Counted from the stretch's first letter, positions 18,827 to 27,559 are shown. The stretch is DNA of 64,000 bases from Terriglobales bacterium (GCA_035764005.1 DASTZZ010000124.1:62001-126000); one strand, 5' to 3'. A program made the numbers and translations. The notes: a model not told the origin generated them from the letters alone.

Positions 18827-19024
18827 CTACCGCTTCACTGCAATTCCTGACCACACTGCCCCAACCAATCCGAATGGCCACGCGCCCTGAAGGCATCCAT
18901 AGGTCGAGCCCAGCAGGCATGAGAATGCAAATGCCAGAACAAACCAGTCGCTGCGGTCCTCGAGCGCGTAGGGGATCAACATCGCCGTCACCGCGAACAG
19001 CCCAAAAGCAGAAAGCAGCGTCAT
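18827..19024 (-). CDS. Small two-helix membrane protein of the kdp operon
   Basis: 65 aa between kdpA and kdpB (16-base and 32-base gaps), with GGAGA ten bases before ATG 19024. Two hydrophobic segments are seen (about residues 4-18 and 27-60). A C-terminal GAWPFGLVGAVWSGIAVKR recalls small conserved proteins found with kdp genes in other phyla. It may be an accessory to Kdp assembly, but no function is established. An overlapping 72-codon frame (18810-19028) is rejected because it is polar and random in composition. Confidence 0.7.
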   Translation of the reverse strand: MTLLSAFGLFAVTAMLIPYALEDRSDWFVLAFAFSCLLGSTYGCLQGAWPFGLVGAVWSGIAVKR

Positions 19025-19040
19025 GCATTCTTATCTCCGA

Positions 19041-20837
19041 TCAGAATGTTTTACCGGCTGCCATCAGCAGATGTTCAAGAATCGGCCCTAGGCTGAGGGC
19101 AGGAAAAAACGTGAGGGCTCCAACGATCAGGATTACTCCGATGAGCAGGGCGCTAAATAGCGGCGTCGTCACTGGAAACGTTCCCAATGATGGAGGCACA
19201 TATTTCTTCCGGGCCAGATTACCCGCAATTCCCAGCGTGGGAATAATCATCAAGAAGCGCCCAATCAGGGTGTTCAGGCCCAGAGCCGTGTTGTAGTAAA
19301 GCGTATTGCCATTCAAACCACCGAATGCCGAGCCGTTGTTTGCGGCGGTTGAAGTGAACGCGTACAGAACCTGTGAAAGTCCGTGCGGACCAGGGTTGCT
19401 GACGCTGGTTGTTCCGAATTGATAGAGAACAGAGACAGAGGCGAATGACAGGATTGCGAGCGGAAATACCAGCGAAACCAACATCGCCATTTTCACGTCA
19501 TAGGCCTCGATCTTCTTGCCCAGGTATTCCGGCGTGCGACCGACCATCAGCCCAGCGATGAATACGGCGAGCACAATGTAGATCAGAACGCCATACATTC
19601 CAGCGCCTACGCCGCCGAAGATTGTTTCGTTCAGCATCATGTTGGCAAGCGGAACCATTCCACCGATGGGCGTAAAGGAATCGTGAAATCCGTTCACAGC
19701 GCCACAGCTTGTGTCTGTGGTAATCGTGGCCCAAAGGGCAGAATTAGCGATCCCAAAACGGACCTCTTTCCCTTCCATGTTGCCGCCAGACTGCAACCTA
19801 GTTACGCGCTGATCGGTTCCGGCAAGTAATGGATTCCCGCGTGCCTCAGCCCAATAGGCGGTGATTACGCCTGCGAAGAAGAGAATTGCCATGGCGGACC
19901 ACACTGCCCAGCCATGTCGCGGAGACCTCGTCATCCTACCGAGTGTGTATGTAAGTCCTGAGGAGATCGCGAACATGCAGAACATTTCGATCAGGTTTGA
20001 AAGCGGGGTAGGATTTTCGAATGGATGAGCGCTGTTGGCGTTAAAGAAGCCTCCGCCATTCGTTCCAAATTCCTTGATAATCTCCTGCGACGCGACCGGT
20101 CCTTGCGCGATGTTCTGATCGGTAACGGTGTCCATGACCGGCTTGCCGTTCGCGTCAACCATCGGCTTGCCGTCAGGACCTGTCTTCTGAATCTGCTGCG
20201 GTTCGACGAGCTTCGCAACGTCATACGGCCTAAAGTTCTGCGGCACTCCCTGCCACACCAGCAGCAACGCACCAAGAACACAAGCGGGCATCAATACCCA
20301 AAGAGTGCAGCGAACAAGATCAACCCAGAAATTGCCGATCGTTTCCTTCTCGCGCCGTACGATTCCGCGAATGAATGCAATCGCCAGCGCGATCCCGACT
20401 GCAGCAGAAACGAAGTTGTGGTAAGCGAGCCCGGCCATCTGCGTGAAGTAACTCATCGTGGTCTCGCCGCTGTAATTCTGCCAATTCGTATTCGTGGTGA
20501 ATGAGGCGGCGGTATTGAAGGAAAGATCAGGAGCGACGTCGGCAAGCTTCTGCGGATTCCAGGGCAGGTGCAGTTGCACACGCTGCATGATGTAGAGCAC
20601 GAGCATCGACACCGCGCTAAACAGCAGCATGGCGATTGCGTACTCGGTCCACCGCATTTCGCGGTTCTCATCGACTCCGGTTGTGCAATAGATCAGCTTC
20701 TCGATCGGACGCATGACCGGGTCCATGAAAGTGCGCTCGCGATTGAAGACGCGCGCCATGAAGATGCCGAGCGGTTTTGTGATCGCAAGCACCAGAGCGC
20801 AGAAGAACAGGATTTGAAACCATCCATGTACCGTCAT
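19041..20837 (-). CDS. kdpA: Potassium-transporting ATPase subunit A
   Basis: 598 aa. Start ATG 20837 is chosen because GGAGAAG precedes it, it overlaps the kdpF stop (TGATG), and homology begins MTVHGWFQILFF; the frame open to 20894 runs back through kdpF. About ten membrane helices carry the four selectivity-filter regions of the SKT superfamily (for example TNTNWQNYSGE, EFGTNGGGFFNANSAHP and NNGSAFGGLNGN). It is the K+-binding, channel-like subunit of the complex. Confidence 0.97.
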   Translation of the reverse strand: MTVHGWFQILFFCALVLAITKPLGIFMARVFNRERTFMDPVMRPIEKLIYCTTGVDENREMRWTEYAIAMLLFSAVSMLVLYIMQRVQLHLPWNPQKLADVAPDLSFNTAASFTTNTNWQNYSGETTMSYFTQMAGLAYHNFVSAAVGIALAIAFIRGIVRREKETIGNFWVDLVRCTLWVLMPACVLGALLLVWQGVPQNFRPYDVAKLVEPQQIQKTGPDGKPMVDANGKPVMDTVTDQNIAQGPVASQEIIKEFGTNGGGFFNANSAHPFENPTPLSNLIEMFCMFAISSGLTYTLGRMTRSPRHGWAVWSAMAILFFAGVITAYWAEARGNPLLAGTDQRVTRLQSGGNMEGKEVRFGIANSALWATITTDTSCGAVNGFHDSFTPIGGMVPLANMMLNETIFGGVGAGMYGVLIYIVLAVFIAGLMVGRTPEYLGKKIEAYDVKMAMLVSLVFPLAILSFASVSVLYQFGTTSVSNPGPHGLSQVLYAFTSTAANNGSAFGGLNGNTLYYNTALGLNTLIGRFLMIIPTLGIAGNLARKKYVPPSLGTFPVTTPLFSALLIGVILIVGALTFFPALSLGPILEHLLMAAGKTF

Positions 20838-20926
20838 CAGAACTTCTCCGGATGCAGCAAGGCGTAAAGCAGGTAAACCGTCAACAGAACGCAAATCACA
20901 AGCATCACAGCAGATTCGGTATGCAA
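20837..20926 (-). CDS. kdpF: Potassium-transporting ATPase subunit F (TTG start)
   Basis: 29 aa. It starts at TTG 20926, with AAGGAG six bases upstream, and stops in the TGATG shared with kdpA. It is a single membrane helix followed by the KdpF signature YLLYALLHPEKF at the C-terminus. KdpF stabilises the KdpABC complex in the inner membrane. It is easily missed by gene finders because of its length and TTG start. Confidence 0.9.
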   Translation of the reverse strand: MHTESAVMLVICVLLTVYLLYALLHPEKF

Positions 20927-20935
20927 GAGAACTCC

Positions 20936-21022
20936 TTACTTCGTCCGTTCACAAAAGTGAACGTAGGCGATCGAAAACGCGAAGAAAGCAATCGTTACCA
21001 AAATGAAAATCAGGTCTTTCAT
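20936..21022 (-). CDS. 28-aa single-helix membrane peptide upstream of kdpF
   Basis: ATG 21022, with AAGGAG six bases upstream, then MKDLIFILVTIAFFAFSIAY and VHFCERTK to a TAA at 20936. It is one hydrophobic helix ending in a charged tail, nine bases before the kdpF start. Very short peptides ending in a Y-V-x-F-C-E-R pattern sit upstream of kdpF in other kdp operons as far as I recall. The role is unknown; it may be an assembly or leader peptide. Confidence 0.72.
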   Translation of the reverse strand: MKDLIFILVTIAFFAFSIAYVHFCERTK

Positions 21023-21056
21023 AGTTGCTCCTTACCATGCACGCGCTTGCGGCCCA

Positions 21057-22301
21057 TCAAAACAGGATTCCCACTTCCATCACTCCGCGACGTTGGTTCG
21101 GATTCGTGCCCACCGGGCCGAAAGCGGCCCCGGGAGTAATACTGTTCGCGCGTACAAACGCGAGATCTCCGTGCGCAAAGAATCGGTGATATTGGAAAGT
21201 TGGCGTCAGCGTGAGCGACCACGCCGAGCTGCCCGGCCCGTACATCAAGTTGACGGAACCCTCTGCGCTGCTGCCGGTGCTTCCGAGATATTCGCCTCGA
21301 CCTGCAAGCGAGAATCCGTGCTTCAGTCTGCGGCTTACGAGCAATGCGCCGCCATTCGTTGATGCTCCGTGGGCGATGCCGACAGCAGGATTCGTAGGAA
21401 CGTTGCTGTATTGGTAGTAAGGTTGCATAACCCATCCGCTCTTCGTGTACGTGTATATCGCGGCGTAGATGACGCTGTTGTTCTGCACAGGCGTAGCGAG
21501 AGTCTGGAACGCTGTTTGTCGGAGATTGCCCATGCCAATGAATGACAGAGTATGTGCGCCGCTGACGTAAGTTAACGAACCGCTCAGCCAAGAGTAGCGA
21601 TTGGAGTAGTAGCCATCGTTCCAGCTAAGCGACGCTGTAAATTTGCCGACCGCCTGGTTCACCTGGATTCCGCGATTGACATCGTTCTCCTGGTTCCACA
21701 ACAGGCCGCGGTTAATGTTCATGTTCTGAAAATCGAACGTGTATTCCGCCCCTATCAATGTAGGCAATGAGCCGATCATCACGGATGTGTTCTTTGCGGG
21801 TGCCAGCTTCACGTACCAAACTGGAACTGGGCCAAAGAGATTGGAGAGTGCTTTGTCGGTTGCGAGGAAAGGAGTGCCAAGAGTAAGGATGTTGTAGACG
21901 CCGGCTTGAAGGTAAAACTGCCAAAAGTCGGTGGTCTTTTGTAGAAATATTTGACCGTTGCTGACAGCTGCCTGTGTCGCGTGATCACCGGCTACGTGAT
22001 TCCCTTGCCAAACTCCCATCCCGCTCACGATCCCGTTCAAGTTCAGCTTGCCGAAGGGTCCGCTTTCAAAGACGATGGGAGGTGCCGCCTGAAGTGGTCC
22101 AGTAATGCTGGGCGTAGTGAGTGGTGTTGCGGCAGAAACGGTGGCCCCGCTGCTCGCACTTGTTTGGGAATCTGGAGAATCCTGACTATACCCCGCGGGG
22201 AGTGCCAAAAAGGAAAACGCAATGGCGATAAACAGCGCTGTGTTGGCGGGTTGCGTGAAAACGCCGCTCCGGCTTAATGCCGCAATTAACTTCGCAACCA
22301 T
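21057..22301 (-). CDS. Outer-membrane beta-barrel porin (BBP2-like) in the kdp operon
   Basis: 414 aa. A signal peptide (ALFIAIAFSFLALPAGYSQ) is followed by a Ser/Thr/Ala-rich linker. A long series of amphipathic strands with aromatic girdle residues follows (YYSNRYSWLSGSLTYVSGAH, SLTPTFQYHRFFAHGDLAF), and the chain ends in hydrophobic VGILF, as outer-membrane barrels do. It resembles the putative beta-barrel porin 2 family. Only 34 bases separate it from the 28-aa peptide and kdpFABC, so it probably supplies an outer-membrane path for K+ when Kdp is induced. The ribosome site is weak. Substrate choice is inferred from position. Confidence 0.82.
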   Translation of the reverse strand: MVAKLIAALSRSGVFTQPANTALFIAIAFSFLALPAGYSQDSPDSQTSASSGATVSAATPLTTPSITGPLQAAPPIVFESGPFGKLNLNGIVSGMGVWQGNHVAGDHATQAAVSNGQIFLQKTTDFWQFYLQAGVYNILTLGTPFLATDKALSNLFGPVPVWYVKLAPAKNTSVMIGSLPTLIGAEYTFDFQNMNINRGLLWNQENDVNRGIQVNQAVGKFTASLSWNDGYYSNRYSWLSGSLTYVSGAHTLSFIGMGNLRQTAFQTLATPVQNNSVIYAAIYTYTKSGWVMQPYYQYSNVPTNPAVGIAHGASTNGGALLVSRRLKHGFSLAGRGEYLGSTGSSAEGSVNLMYGPGSSAWSLTLTPTFQYHRFFAHGDLAFVRANSITPGAAFGPVGTNPNQRRGVMEVGILF

Positions 22302-22449
22302 CCAGCATCAATTTACGAACCGGGCGGTAAGGTGGGGCTAAGGCAGTCATAAAGATTTTGCTAAGAGCAGCTGATGCTTCGCAATGGAAACTTAAAGTAC
22401 TGGACGCGCGGGCCAACTTCGACGGATTGCGGATTATGAGATAGCGAAG

Positions 22450-23136
22450 TTACTCGCCCGGAGTGAAGCGGTATCCGATCCAAGGTTCGGTAAGGATGTA
22501 GTGTTTATCGCCGCCTCCTTCGAGTTTTTTGCGGAGCTGGCCGATAAAGACGCGCAGGTATTCGTTTTGATTCACACTCTGTGCTCCCCAAACGGAACGC
22601 AAGAGCACCGCATGAGTGATGACCTTTTCCGGATGACGTGCAAAGTAGACGAGCAGATCAAACTCTTTTGGAGTAAGTCTGACCTCTTCACCGCGAACCA
22701 GGATTCGATGTCCTGCGAGATCGATTTTGAAATCCCCAACCTCGATTTCCTGCTCTTCCGCCGGCGGTGGAGAGAAGCGCCGCAGATTCGCTCGAACGCG
22801 GGCGAGCAGTTCATTCATGCTGAATGGTTTGGTGACGTAGTCGTCGGCGCCGGCGTCGAGCGCTTCGATTTTCGAGCGCTCCTCGCCCCTCACGGACAAA
22901 ACGATGATCGGGACGTCGGATTTATTACGCACTCGCTTCGTGAGCTCAATTCCGCTGATGTTTGGCATGGAGAGATCGGTGATGACCAGCTCGGGCGGCC
23001 AGTCATTCACGACATCGAGTGCCGCCTCGGCGTCGTTGGCGACCCGAATCTCATAGCCATGACTGGAAAGGGTGGTGCGCAGCACGCGCGTGATCTGCGG
23101 CTCATCGTCCACCACGAGTATGCGACGGCCTGGCAC
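22450..23136 (-). CDS. kdpE: KdpE-type response regulator
   Basis: 228 aa, starting at a GTG that overlaps the stop of the sensor gene by one base (TAGTG). The receiver domain (about 4-115) has the acidic pair DD, phospho-acceptor Asp in LVITDLSMPN and the KPF motif. An OmpR/PhoB winged-helix domain follows (EVRLTPKEFDLLVYFARHPE, then NEYLRVFIGQLRKKLE). It would activate the kdp genes downstream on the same strand. The 148-base gap before the porin gene is the likely operator region. Confidence 0.94.
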   Translation of the reverse strand: MPGRRILVVDDEPQITRVLRTTLSSHGYEIRVANDAEAALDVVNDWPPELVITDLSMPNISGIELTKRVRNKSDVPIIVLSVRGEERSKIEALDAGADDYVTKPFSMNELLARVRANLRRFSPPPAEEQEIEVGDFKIDLAGHRILVRGEEVRLTPKEFDLLVYFARHPEKVITHAVLLRSVWGAQSVNQNEYLRVFIGQLRKKLEGGGDKHYILTEPWIGYRFTPGE

Positions 23137-24320
23137 TAATCTGCCCTTTGCGTAATGATATGCACGTCCACCGGCGGAGCATTCCGCATGAAACGCTGAA
23201 TTGCTCCGAGATACAGATACTCGCGCCAGCCTCCGACTGCCGATCGTCCGAACACAACCTGGGTGATGTGCTCGTCGCGTACGAACTCAGCCACTGCGGA
23301 AGCGATGTCTTTTCCCTTCAGCCGCACAATCCTTCCCGAAAGATTTTCCACGAATTGGAAATTTGCATTCAAGCTGCGCGCGTTCTCCGGATTGCGATCT
23401 TTCTCCTGCTCCACATAAACGCAGAAAAAATCGGCATCGATACGATCGGCGATTCTCGCGCCTCGGGCAATGAGCTGCTGCGACTCAGGATGAGAGCTGA
23501 TGCAGACTGCAATCTTCTCGCGTACGCCCCAGTTCTGATCGATGTTCTTTTTCTTGAGATATTCATCCAGGCTACGGTCAACTGCGTGGGTTACCTGACG
23601 TAACGCAAGTTCCCGCAAAGCTATGAGGTTTCCCCGTCGAAAAAAGTTCTTCAGTGCTTTTTCCGCGCGATCAAGCGGATAGATGTCGCCTCGCTGCATG
23701 CGCGTTTGCAGCGCCTCGGGAGTCAGATCCGCCATTACGATTTCATCAGCGCGTTGAAGTACCGAATCGGGAACAGTTTCCCGCACCTGAATTCCTGTGA
23801 TGCTCTGAACCGTCGGGTTCATGCTCTCGAGATGCTGAATGTTCATCGTGGAGATAACGTCGATCTTATTATCGAGCAGGTCCAAAACATCTTCGTAACG
23901 CTTACGATGCTTGCTCCCTTCGACGTTGGTGTGCGCGAATTCATCGATAAGAGCCACCTGCGGCTTGCGTGCCATGATCGCATCCACGTCCATCTCCTCG
24001 AAGATGGCGCCTTTGTATTCGAGTTTGCGTCGCGGCACAACCTCCAACTGCTCAACTAATTCTGCGATGCCCTTGCGTCCGTGCGTCTCAATCAAGCCGA
24101 TGACGACGTCCTCGCCACGGCGGTGCCGCCGAATTGCTTCGCTCAGCATGTTGTACGTCTTACCAACTCCGGGAGCGTAGCCGAGGATCAGCTTGAAAAC
24201 CCCGACCCGCTTTTCCGGGGCGGTTTGCTCCAACCATTCTTCGGGTGTCTTTGGCACGGATTTACATTCTTGCGTGCGGCGTTGCAAGTTGTCTAATTCG
24301 GCTAAAATCGCCGCGTGCAA
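23136..24320 (-). CDS. kdpD: KdpD N-terminal sensor half (KdpD domain plus universal-stress domain), no kinase
   Basis: 394 aa. The KdpD domain (about 40-250) has the P-loop GYAPGVGKT, then IETHGRKG, IDEFAHTN and IQHLESMNP. A universal-stress-protein-like domain fills about 250-390 (VCISSHPESQQLIARGARIA, VVFGRSAVGGW). There is no membrane segment, HisKA or ATPase domain: the protein stops where full-length KdpD would enter the membrane. Its TTG start (24320) overlaps the GTG start of the opposite-strand kinase gene. No good ribosome site is seen, so a GTG near residue 22 is an alternative start. It is coupled to kdpE. Confidence 0.93.
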   Translation of the reverse strand: MHAAILAELDNLQRRTQECKSVPKTPEEWLEQTAPEKRVGVFKLILGYAPGVGKTYNMLSEAIRRHRRGEDVVIGLIETHGRKGIAELVEQLEVVPRRKLEYKGAIFEEMDVDAIMARKPQVALIDEFAHTNVEGSKHRKRYEDVLDLLDNKIDVISTMNIQHLESMNPTVQSITGIQVRETVPDSVLQRADEIVMADLTPEALQTRMQRGDIYPLDRAEKALKNFFRRGNLIALRELALRQVTHAVDRSLDEYLKKKNIDQNWGVREKIAVCISSHPESQQLIARGARIADRIDADFFCVYVEQEKDRNPENARSLNANFQFVENLSGRIVRLKGKDIASAVAEFVRDEHITQVVFGRSAVGGWREYLYLGAIQRFMRNAPPVDVHIITQRAD

Positions 24321-25754
24321 TCTGCGCTGAAAAGAACGTTGAGATTCGCAGCCGTTGTCCTGGTTATCGCTGTTATTACATATCTCTGCAAGCGCGTGGT
24401 GAGGGTAAATCCAACTACTGTCGCGCTGTCCTTTTTGCTTGGAGTACTCATCGTTTCTGCTAATTGGGGCCTAACGGTTGCCGTGTTCATGTCGTTTGTT
24501 GCCGCCCTCGCTTTCAACTTCTTTTTTCTGCCTCCTGTCGGCACTTTCACCATCGCTGACACGCAAAACTGGGTAGCGCTGCTCGCGTTCCTGGTTACTG
24601 CTGTCGTCTCGAGCAATCTGTCTGAGCGTGTGCGGCGTGAAGCGCGTGAAGCGAATGCCCGTCGTCACGAAATGGAGCGGCTCTATTCCTTCAGCCAGCA
24701 GCTTTTGACAAGTGAAAATGTAGTCGAGTTACTGAACCTCATCCCCCGCTATCTGGCCGAGACATTCCAGGTGCGTGCCGCGTCCATCTACATCATTGAT
24801 CGAGACCGTATATATCGCTTTACACATGCCGATCAAGAGATCGGGAACGATGAATTAAAGATGGCTGCCGCGCGATCTGAACTCGTGATCGATCGTGACC
24901 GCCACGTGAGCTTGGTTCCCATTCGCATGGGAACGCGCACAATAGGCGTTCTTGCCCTTGGTGGAAGTAGCTTTTCTCAAGAAACCCTGGAGGCCGTAGG
25001 AAGCCTGATTGCTGTGGCGATCGAACGTGCTGCGGCTGTCGAAAAGCTTACACATACAGAGGCCGCACGCGAGAGCGAGCGTCTGCGATCGGCGCTGCTC
25101 GATTCGGTGACGCACGAATTTCGTACGCCTCTCACGTCGATCAAAGCGTCGGTCAGCAGTCTTTTGAGCGAAGCGCAACTTGCTCCTGAACAGCGCCAAG
25201 AACTGCTTACGGTCATCGATGAAGAGAGCGAACGGCTAAACCGCCTTGTGGGTGAAGCAGTGGAGATGGCCCAGTTGGATGCTAAGGAGGTCAAACTTGA
25301 GCTTCGCCCGCATCCGATCCAAGACGTAATTGACACTGCTCTTGAAGAATCCAGGCAAATACTTGCCGGCAATCCAGTTGAGGTACGCGTTCCAGAACAA
25401 CTTCCATTTGCTCTCATGGACGCTATGTGGATTACCAAAGTGCTCCGTCATCTTCTGGAGAATGCAGTCAAGTACTCGCAACCGGAATCGCCGATCTTTA
25501 TCAGCTCTGAAGTAAAAGGCGACCGCCTCATCACGAACGTTGCCGACCGTGGAAGCGGAATCGATGACCTTGAGCGCTCACTTATTTTCGACAAATTTTA
25601 CCGGGGACAAAGCCAGCGCTATCGTGTTCAGGGTACCGGAATGGGATTGGCTATTGTAAAAGCCATCGTCGAAGCACATGGCGGTCGCATTGACGTGGCC
25701 AGCCAGCTCGGACATGGCTCCGTCTTTTCTTTCAGCTTGCCAATCGCCTCTTAA
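24315..25754 (+). CDS. KdpD C-terminal half: DUF4118 membrane domain, GAF and histidine kinase
   Basis: 479 aa. A DUF4118 membrane domain (about 8-100, with ANWGLTVAVF and FNFFFLPPVGTFTI, the exact KdpD membrane module) is followed by a GAF domain (about 115-245). HisKA carries phospho-acceptor His in SVTHEFRTPLTSIKA, and the HATPase has GSGIDD and GTGMGLAIVKAIVEAHGG. It is what the sensor half lacks, but it is encoded on the other strand and diverges from the same six bases. GTG 24315 has no clear ribosome site. Function with KdpE is inferred from domain homology and position. Confidence 0.92.
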   Translation: MQSALKRTLRFAAVVLVIAVITYLCKRVVRVNPTTVALSFLLGVLIVSANWGLTVAVFMSFVAALAFNFFFLPPVGTFTIADTQNWVALLAFLVTAVVSSNLSERVRREAREANARRHEMERLYSFSQQLLTSENVVELLNLIPRYLAETFQVRAASIYIIDRDRIYRFTHADQEIGNDELKMAAARSELVIDRDRHVSLVPIRMGTRTIGVLALGGSSFSQETLEAVGSLIAVAIERAAAVEKLTHTEAARESERLRSALLDSVTHEFRTPLTSIKASVSSLLSEAQLAPEQRQELLTVIDEESERLNRLVGEAVEMAQLDAKEVKLELRPHPIQDVIDTALEESRQILAGNPVEVRVPEQLPFALMDAMWITKVLRHLLENAVKYSQPESPIFISSEVKGDRLITNVADRGSGIDDLERSLIFDKFYRGQSQRYRVQGTGMGLAIVKAIVEAHGGRIDVASQLGHGSVFSFSLPIAS

Positions 25755-25786
25755 CAGAGGAAATCAACTTCGAGATTCTGAGCGAC

Positions 25787-25951
25787 TTATTTTGCAATTT
25801 CTGCGACATCGATTTTTCTTTCGGCTGCTGACTCCTTGTCTGGCTTGAGCTCACGGATATCTTCAATAAAGGTGACAATCACAACGATCGCAGAACCGAC
25901 AATCCCCAAGCCAAACAACGTCACAAAGATATCAGTAATGATCCGCAGCAT
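25787..25951 (-). CDS. Possible 54-aa single-helix membrane protein
   Basis: Reads MLRIITDIFVTLFGLGIVGS, then AIVVIVTFIEDI and a charged tail ending AEIAK, stop at 25787. It is a membrane helix followed by a polar, Lys/Glu-rich tail, with composition unlike random sequence. The ribosome site is poor (AAAGG directly before ATG 25951). AT-rich DNA upstream (25955-26020) could hold its promoter. It converges with the kinase gene (32-base gap). No family was recognised. Confidence 0.5.
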   Translation of the reverse strand: MLRIITDIFVTLFGLGIVGSAIVVIVTFIEDIRELKPDKESAAERKIDVAEIAK

Positions 25952-26243
25952 CCTTTAGTCATGCTGAAGAAATGCCTATAAATAATGCATAAAGAAACCA
26001 TAATGAGTTTGGCAGCAACGGGGAGTGAACCGAGATCTAGTTCGTTTGATTACGTTCCTGATCTAAGCTGAGCGGAGGCTCGCGTCGCAATTGGCTAGCT
26101 GCAAACAGCGAGAGCCCTGAATGAGTGGTTAAGATCAGCGCTATAGCGTTGTAGGCATCCCGCTTCCGTCAACGATGACTAACATGCACATCTCACGTGC
26201 GCGCGCTGACAATGCTTCGGGGATTTAGCGCGTTTGGGAATCG

Positions 26244-26670
26244 TCACCATTTTTCGCGCCTTGCTGCCTGTTCCGTCGCGACCAGCCCGTCCCATGACCA
26301 GTGTGGGATGATGAGGCCGTTCGGCACGTCGTCGCCGGACCGGTAGTAGCGGGACATGGTTGTCGTGGTCGCCCAGGCGAAATAATCGTGCAGCACTTGT
26401 CGCAAAACATCGTGGTTGGCCAATCCAACATCGGCGAGAGCCACATCGAAGCAGGCAATCGCACGGCGATTCATTTCATCGTGCTCCCCGTTCCCACTGT
26501 GCATCTTGACCACCGTGGTCTCGTCACCATAAGAATCGGAATACGCGGTGGGACCACCGAGAGCTTCGGCCCAATAAGCGGCGAGGCGCTCGACGTGCTG
26601 AGGGTGGAAGCCATGGCTGAACGCATGTGCCAGCTTCGTTGCCACCGGCTGCCTCGAAGACCGTCTGCAT
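26244..26670 (-). pseudogene. Truncated-hemoglobin (group II-like) pseudogene
   Basis: ATG 26670 opens MQTVFEAAGGNE, the standard N-terminus of this hemoglobin subgroup. The frame then departs, and the family match resumes in another frame at LAHAFSHGFHPQHVERLAA, YWAEALGGP and so on to HWSWDGLVATEQAA. About 20 residues of the first helices, expected between GGNE and SHAFSHGF, are missing. The break looks like a deletion between similar LAHA and SHAF coding stretches. The proximal-histidine region and later helices remain. The open frame starting at 26705 begins with unrelated residues, so a functional globin is unlikely. Confidence 0.75.
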
Positions 26671-26869
26671 GTGCAGATGATGACAATCCTTTCGCTCCAA
26701 CGCAAGACGCTAAGGCCGGTGCAAAAACGCTGACGCGCTCACAGGCTGATCCGACACGGCGAGCTGCAGTTGAGTGCGGAGCCCACCGCGCTGTGACAAC
26801 CGGAATCCGCTGCCAGGGAAAATCGTCCGACGGCTAAAATCTCGCCCTGGACGTGACTGCGTTCGGCCA

Positions 26870-27559
26870 TCACAGAACATGGCCCATAGCGGAGGCTTGA
26901 GGATGGTCCCGCTGCGCGATGGCGAAAAGAACGAGTTCTACTCGCGTTGCGACTCCAAGCTTTTCGAAGATGCGGAATAGATAATTCTTGACGGTATGTT
27001 CGCTGAGCGAAAGATGCTTTGAGATCTCTCGGTTGCTCAGCCCCTCGGCCACTAAACGAACTACTTGCGCTTCGCGGGCGGAGAGCAGGGTTCGGCCCTT
27101 CGCGTCCACAATGTTGATCGGTTTAATCCTGCGGAGTTCCTCCAGGACCGAATGCAATTCTTGCGAGCTGGCCCAGATCTGACCTGCGTGCACGCTCTCG
27201 ATACAACGTGCCAGAAGTTGGGGAGAATAGAAGCGATGAAATACACCTGCGACTCCGGCGCGAAAGCTTTCGACTACCAGCTTAGGATCCCCTTGCTCCA
27301 ACAGAACGACACTCCTGATGTGTGGTGCGCGCAACCGCAGCATGCGTACAACGTTGAGAGCGCTCAACGAACCACCTGCCAGCGAGATGGCTAGAACGGC
27401 AACATCGAAGGATTCCCGGCTGATCTCCTCAACGCAGTCGTCGGGATTCAGGGACTTGGCAACTGTGACTTCGAATCGTGGATTGCGGAAGCGTCGCAAG
27501 GCGTCGGCTAAAAGCTGGCTGGCCATTGGCGAGGCATCAGCCACGTAGAGACGAATCAT
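26870..27559 (-). CDS. LuxR/NarL-type regulator with atypical receiver
   Basis: 229 aa. The N-terminal receiver-like domain (about 1-120) lacks the phospho-acceptor: FDVAVLAISL has Ala57 where Asp is expected, although an acidic residue of the pocket (D8) remains. The C-terminal LuxR helix-turn-helix (about 160-220) is intact: LLSAREAQVVRLVAEGLSNR, EISKHLSLSEHTVKNYLFRI. It probably binds DNA without phosphorylation or is tuned by protein or ligand contact. It diverges from the exopolysaccharide operon across 469 bases, so it is a candidate regulator of that operon (inference). Confidence 0.88.
   Translation of the reverse strand: MIRLYVADASPMASQLLADALRRFRNPRFEVTVAKSLNPDDCVEEISRESFDVAVLAISLAGGSLSALNVVRMLRLRAPHIRSVVLLEQGDPKLVVESFRAGVAGVFHRFYSPQLLARCIESVHAGQIWASSQELHSVLEELRRIKPINIVDAKGRTLLSAREAQVVRLVAEGLSNREISKHLSLSEHTVKNYLFRIFEKLGVATRVELVLFAIAQRDHPQASAMGHVL

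Noticed and set aside
18810-19028. 72-codon frame overlapping the small kdp membrane protein
   Set aside because: Polar, Arg-rich translation; the alternative frame is clearly a membrane protein.
22302-22449. Possible KdpE operator between kdpE and the porin gene
   Set aside because: The place is plausible, but I could not define repeated half-sites or promoter boxes.
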